Shown here piece by piece: positions 62,107 to 64,000 of a stretch of DNA of 64,000 bases. The DNA lies in assembly GCA_035708745.1 (NCBI GenBank), contig DASTFJ010000158.1, positions 62,001 through 126,000 of the forward strand, written 5' to 3'. The stretch is from JAMLHN01 sp035708745 (GTDB lineage: Bacteria > Chloroflexota > Chloroflexia > Thermomicrobiales > UBA6265). The translations under genes and the position numbers were made by a program. Numbering within the stretch: the first letter of the stretch is position 1; every line of letters starts with the position of its first letter. The notes beneath the pieces were generated by a model. The model was not told where the DNA came from. It saw only the letters and a list, made by a program, of their open reading frames with translations, and ran no database searches.

Positions 62107-63060
62107 ATGATCGAACATCTGGCGACATATCGTAAGTGGTGGTACATCCTCTCGATCATCGTGATTCTCCCCGGGGTCATCTCGCTGATTTTCAACGGGC
62201 TGGATCTGGGCATCGACTTCACCGGCGGCACCATCTGGGAAGTCAAATTCGACAAGACCATCACCACCGAGCAAGTCAAGAACGTGCTGGCCGATCATGG
62301 GTACACCGATACCGTGATTCAAACCTCGTCTGAGGACGGTGGGGACAATAACGTCGCTATCATCCGCATGGAAGAGCTGCCTACCCCCTCGGCCGAAAAA
62401 ACTGAGCTCGCCGACGCGTTGACCGCCGAGATCGGTCCGTTCACTGAGCTCCAGATTTCGACGGTTGGTTCTTCGGTCAGTGGTCAGATCGCGCGGCGCG
62501 CGGTGCTGGCGGTCTTCGTCGCCTCGATCGGCATCCTGCTTTATATCGCGTTCGCTTTCCGCAATACCCAGGCGCCGGTGCGCTACGGCGCGGCCGCCAT
62601 CGTCGGGATGTTGCACGATGTGCTCCTCGTGCTGGGGGTCTTCTCGATCCTGGGTGTGATCTTCAAAGTCCAGGTCGACGCGCTCTTCGTGACCGCAATT
62701 CTGACGGTCATCGGTTTTTCGGTACACGACACCATCGTCGTGTTCGACCGAATTCGAGAAAATTTGGCCAAACAGTCAGATCCGACCTTCGAAGGAATCG
62801 TCAATTACAGCCTCGCCCAAACGATCGTACGGTCGGTGAATACGTCGCTGACGGTGGTCTTCACCTTGCTCGCCCTTTTCCTCTTTGGCGGTGAATCGAC
62901 GCGCACCTTCGTGCTCGCGCTGCTCATCGGCGTCGTCAGTGGCACCTATTCCTCGATCTTCAATGCCAGTCAGCTCCTCGTCTCCTGGGAAGAGCATGAC
63001 TTCCAGCGTTGGTGGGCGCAGCTGCGTGGACGAGTGCCCTCCACGGCGACGTCGCGCTAA
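62107..63060 (+). CDS. secF: Protein translocase subunit SecF
   Basis: A 317-residue partner of SecD. Six TM segments and one external loop (about 35-135). Motifs: GLDLGIDFTGGTIWEV, the SecF signature, and TVIGFSVHDTIVVFDRIRENL in the TM4-TM5 region, with the conserved aspartates linked to proton coupling. Nine bases after secD. yajC is not adjacent. A hairpin follows. Confidence 0.96.
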   Translation: MIEHLATYRKWWYILSIIVILPGVISLIFNGLDLGIDFTGGTIWEVKFDKTITTEQVKNVLADHGYTDTVIQTSSEDGGDNNVAIIRMEELPTPSAEKTELADALTAEIGPFTELQISTVGSSVSGQIARRAVLAVFVASIGILLYIAFAFRNTQAPVRYGAAAIVGMLHDVLLVLGVFSILGVIFKVQVDALFVTAILTVIGFSVHDTIVVFDRIRENLAKQSDPTFEGIVNYSLAQTIVRSVNTSLTVVFTLLALFLFGGESTRTFVLALLIGVVSGTYSSIFNASQLLVSWEEHDFQRWWAQLRGRVPSTATSR

Positions 63061-63179
63061 TCCCTCGCACCTGGACAGATTGCGACAACGGCAGGGCGAG
63101 ATACCGGTGGTAAACTTCGTGGCCGCGCCGCCTACTCGAATGAGTGGTCGACTTTGCGAATAGGAGCGGTGGCCAAGTA

Positions 63180-63226
63180 GTGACTCTTCGAGCTGGCGCG
63201 TAGCCGGTAGCGAAGAGCCACTTTTG
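63180..63226 (+). terminator. Hairpin terminator after secDF
   Basis: GTG-A-CTCTTCG (63180-63190) pairs with CGAAGAG-C-CAC (63211-63221). An inner CTGGC/GCCGG stem extends it, and TTTTG follows. The rest of the 236-base gap before hppA has no recognisable feature besides the GAGGAGG ribosome site. Confidence 0.65.
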
Positions 63227-63296
63227 TGTGTATCGGAGAAGCGACGCTGCAAACGGCAGTCGTCGGTTCGCGCACGCGGGAATCGAGGAGGGTAAC

Positions 63297-64000
63297 TTGG
63301 ACGATATCCGTTCGTATCTTGCGCCGGTGATCATCATCGGCATCATCGCGGTCCTGTTCGCGATTTATCTCGCCCGCGACGTGATGCGCAAGGATACGGG
63401 CACGCCCGAGATGCGGAACATCTCCGACCGTATCTTCGAGGGAGCCCTCGCTTATCTGAAGCGGCAATACCGCACGATTGCCCTCCTTGCCATCGTGGTC
63501 GCGGTCGTGCTCGGCGTGCTCGTCTACTTCTTCGAAAACGATCATCAGACGACCCGCGCGCTGGTAACCTCGCTCTCGTTCCTCTATGGCGCGGCGCTGT
63601 CCGGCATCGCTGGGTTTATCGGCATGTACGTGGCCGTCCGCTCGAACATCCGCACGGCCGCCGGTGCACGCAAGAGTCTGGCGGATGCGATGAGCGTCGC
63701 CCTTCGCGGCGGAGCCGTTTCGGGTTTCCTGGTGGTCGCACTCGCGTTGCTCGGCGTCGCGTCGGTCTATCTCGTGGTGTACCAATTCGCCGAGGGGCCG
63801 GGACCGAATCCACTGGCAACCGTGGCGGAAACGCCATACTGGATCGTCGGCTTTGCATTCGGCGCGAGCTTCGTCGCCCTCTTTGCCCAGCTCGGCGGAG
63901 GTATCTACACCAAAGCAGCCGATGTCGGCGCCGATCTGGTCGGTAAATTCGAGGCCGGTATTCCGGAGGACGATCCACGCAATCCCGCGGTGATTGCCGA
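63297..64000 (+). CDS. hppA: Membrane-bound proton-translocating pyrophosphatase (5' part, cut by window edge)
   Basis: The first 234 residues of an H+-PPase that hydrolyses pyrophosphate to pump protons. TM1 is at about 6-24, with four or five more TMs visible. The conserved substrate-site region GGGIYTKAADVGADLVGKFE and EDDPRNPAVIA near the right edge identify the family. Whether it is K+-dependent depends on a residue beyond the window. TTG start at 63297 with GAGGAGGG five to six bases upstream. Confidence 0.95.
   Translation, partial: MDDIRSYLAPVIIIGIIAVLFAIYLARDVMRKDTGTPEMRNISDRIFEGALAYLKRQYRTIALLAIVVAVVLGVLVYFFENDHQTTRALVTSLSFLYGAALSGIAGFIGMYVAVRSNIRTAAGARKSLADAMSVALRGGAVSGFLVVALALLGVASVYLVVYQFAEGPGPNPLATVAETPYWIVGFAFGASFVALFAQLGGGIYTKAADVGADLVGKFEAGIPEDDPRNPAVIA

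Overview
The window is a gene-dense, roughly 60 percent GC chromosomal segment of a bacterium. Many genes start with GTG or TTG, many neighbours overlap by ATGA, GTGA or TGATG junctions, and there is no prophage, insertion sequence or CRISPR array. Several traits together suggest a Terrabacteria lineage, most likely Chloroflexota of the Thermomicrobia type. These are a Gram-positive type LexA box, a T-box leader on pheST, paired FhaA/FhaB-like FHA proteins, a VanW protein, an ECF41-type sigma factor, MutS2 and a membrane pyrophosphatase. The placement is inference: no rRNA is present and no search was run.

Layout. 1-7540 (minus strand): an exopolysaccharide or cell-envelope block. It encodes a MoxR ATPase (cut by the left edge), a small membrane protein, a GT4 glycosyltransferase, a flippase-like membrane protein, two tandem O-antigen-ligase-type polymerases and a membrane-anchored glycoside-hydrolase-like protein whose catalytic glutamates appear to be replaced. 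7611-9536: an orphan GAF-GAF histidine kinase. 9581-13553: glcDEF glycolate oxidase, divergent from a DAO-type oxidoreductase. 15550-19617: NAD-type isocitrate dehydrogenase, gpmI and eno. 19618-25410: a T-box-controlled pheS-pheT-hisD operon converging on ruvA. 25407-29224: an amidohydrolase, a degenerate PP2C-like membrane protein, rpe and two FHA proteins. 29310-32104: VanW and a GT2 glycosyltransferase. 32163-35775: a PDZ/radical-SAM (DUF512) protein, prmA, a sugar nucleotidyltransferase and tRNA-Glu(TTC). 35907-43917: comEA-comEC, then mfd and mutS2, which converge and share a TTAA stop. 44010-44729: lexA under a near-perfect promoter with the LexA box in its spacer. 44832-53483: a probable ten-gene run (DUF4126, dnaJ-like, merR/hspR-like, purA, fabZ, GT4, zinc-ribbon membrane protein, unknown protein, pspA, SPFH) ended by a strong terminator. 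53675-56152: gyrA. 56285-57875: a DoxX-like gene divergent from a frameshifted ECF41 sigma gene, with a 44-bp dyad between them. 58013-63060: a polytopic membrane protein, a PHP phosphoesterase, nadD, secD and secF. 63297 to the right edge: the start of the H+-translocating pyrophosphatase.

How the parts work together. Envelope polysaccharide synthesis, membrane-stress maintenance (PspA/SPFH), protein export (SecDF) and proton-gradient support (HppA) sit beside housekeeping genes for glycolysis, aminoacylation and DNA repair. Regulation readable from the DNA includes SOS autoregulation of lexA, a phenylalanine T-box and a recurring extended -10 element (TGGTAnAAT or TGGTATAGT) lacking an obvious -35. 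There are also several dyads that fill promoter spacers. No single obviously new defence or mobile system was found. The best leads are the PspA/SPFH cluster with an unrecognised partner, the pseudo-phosphatase beside the FHA pair, the catalytically altered hydrolase in the polysaccharide block and the ECF41/DoxX locus.
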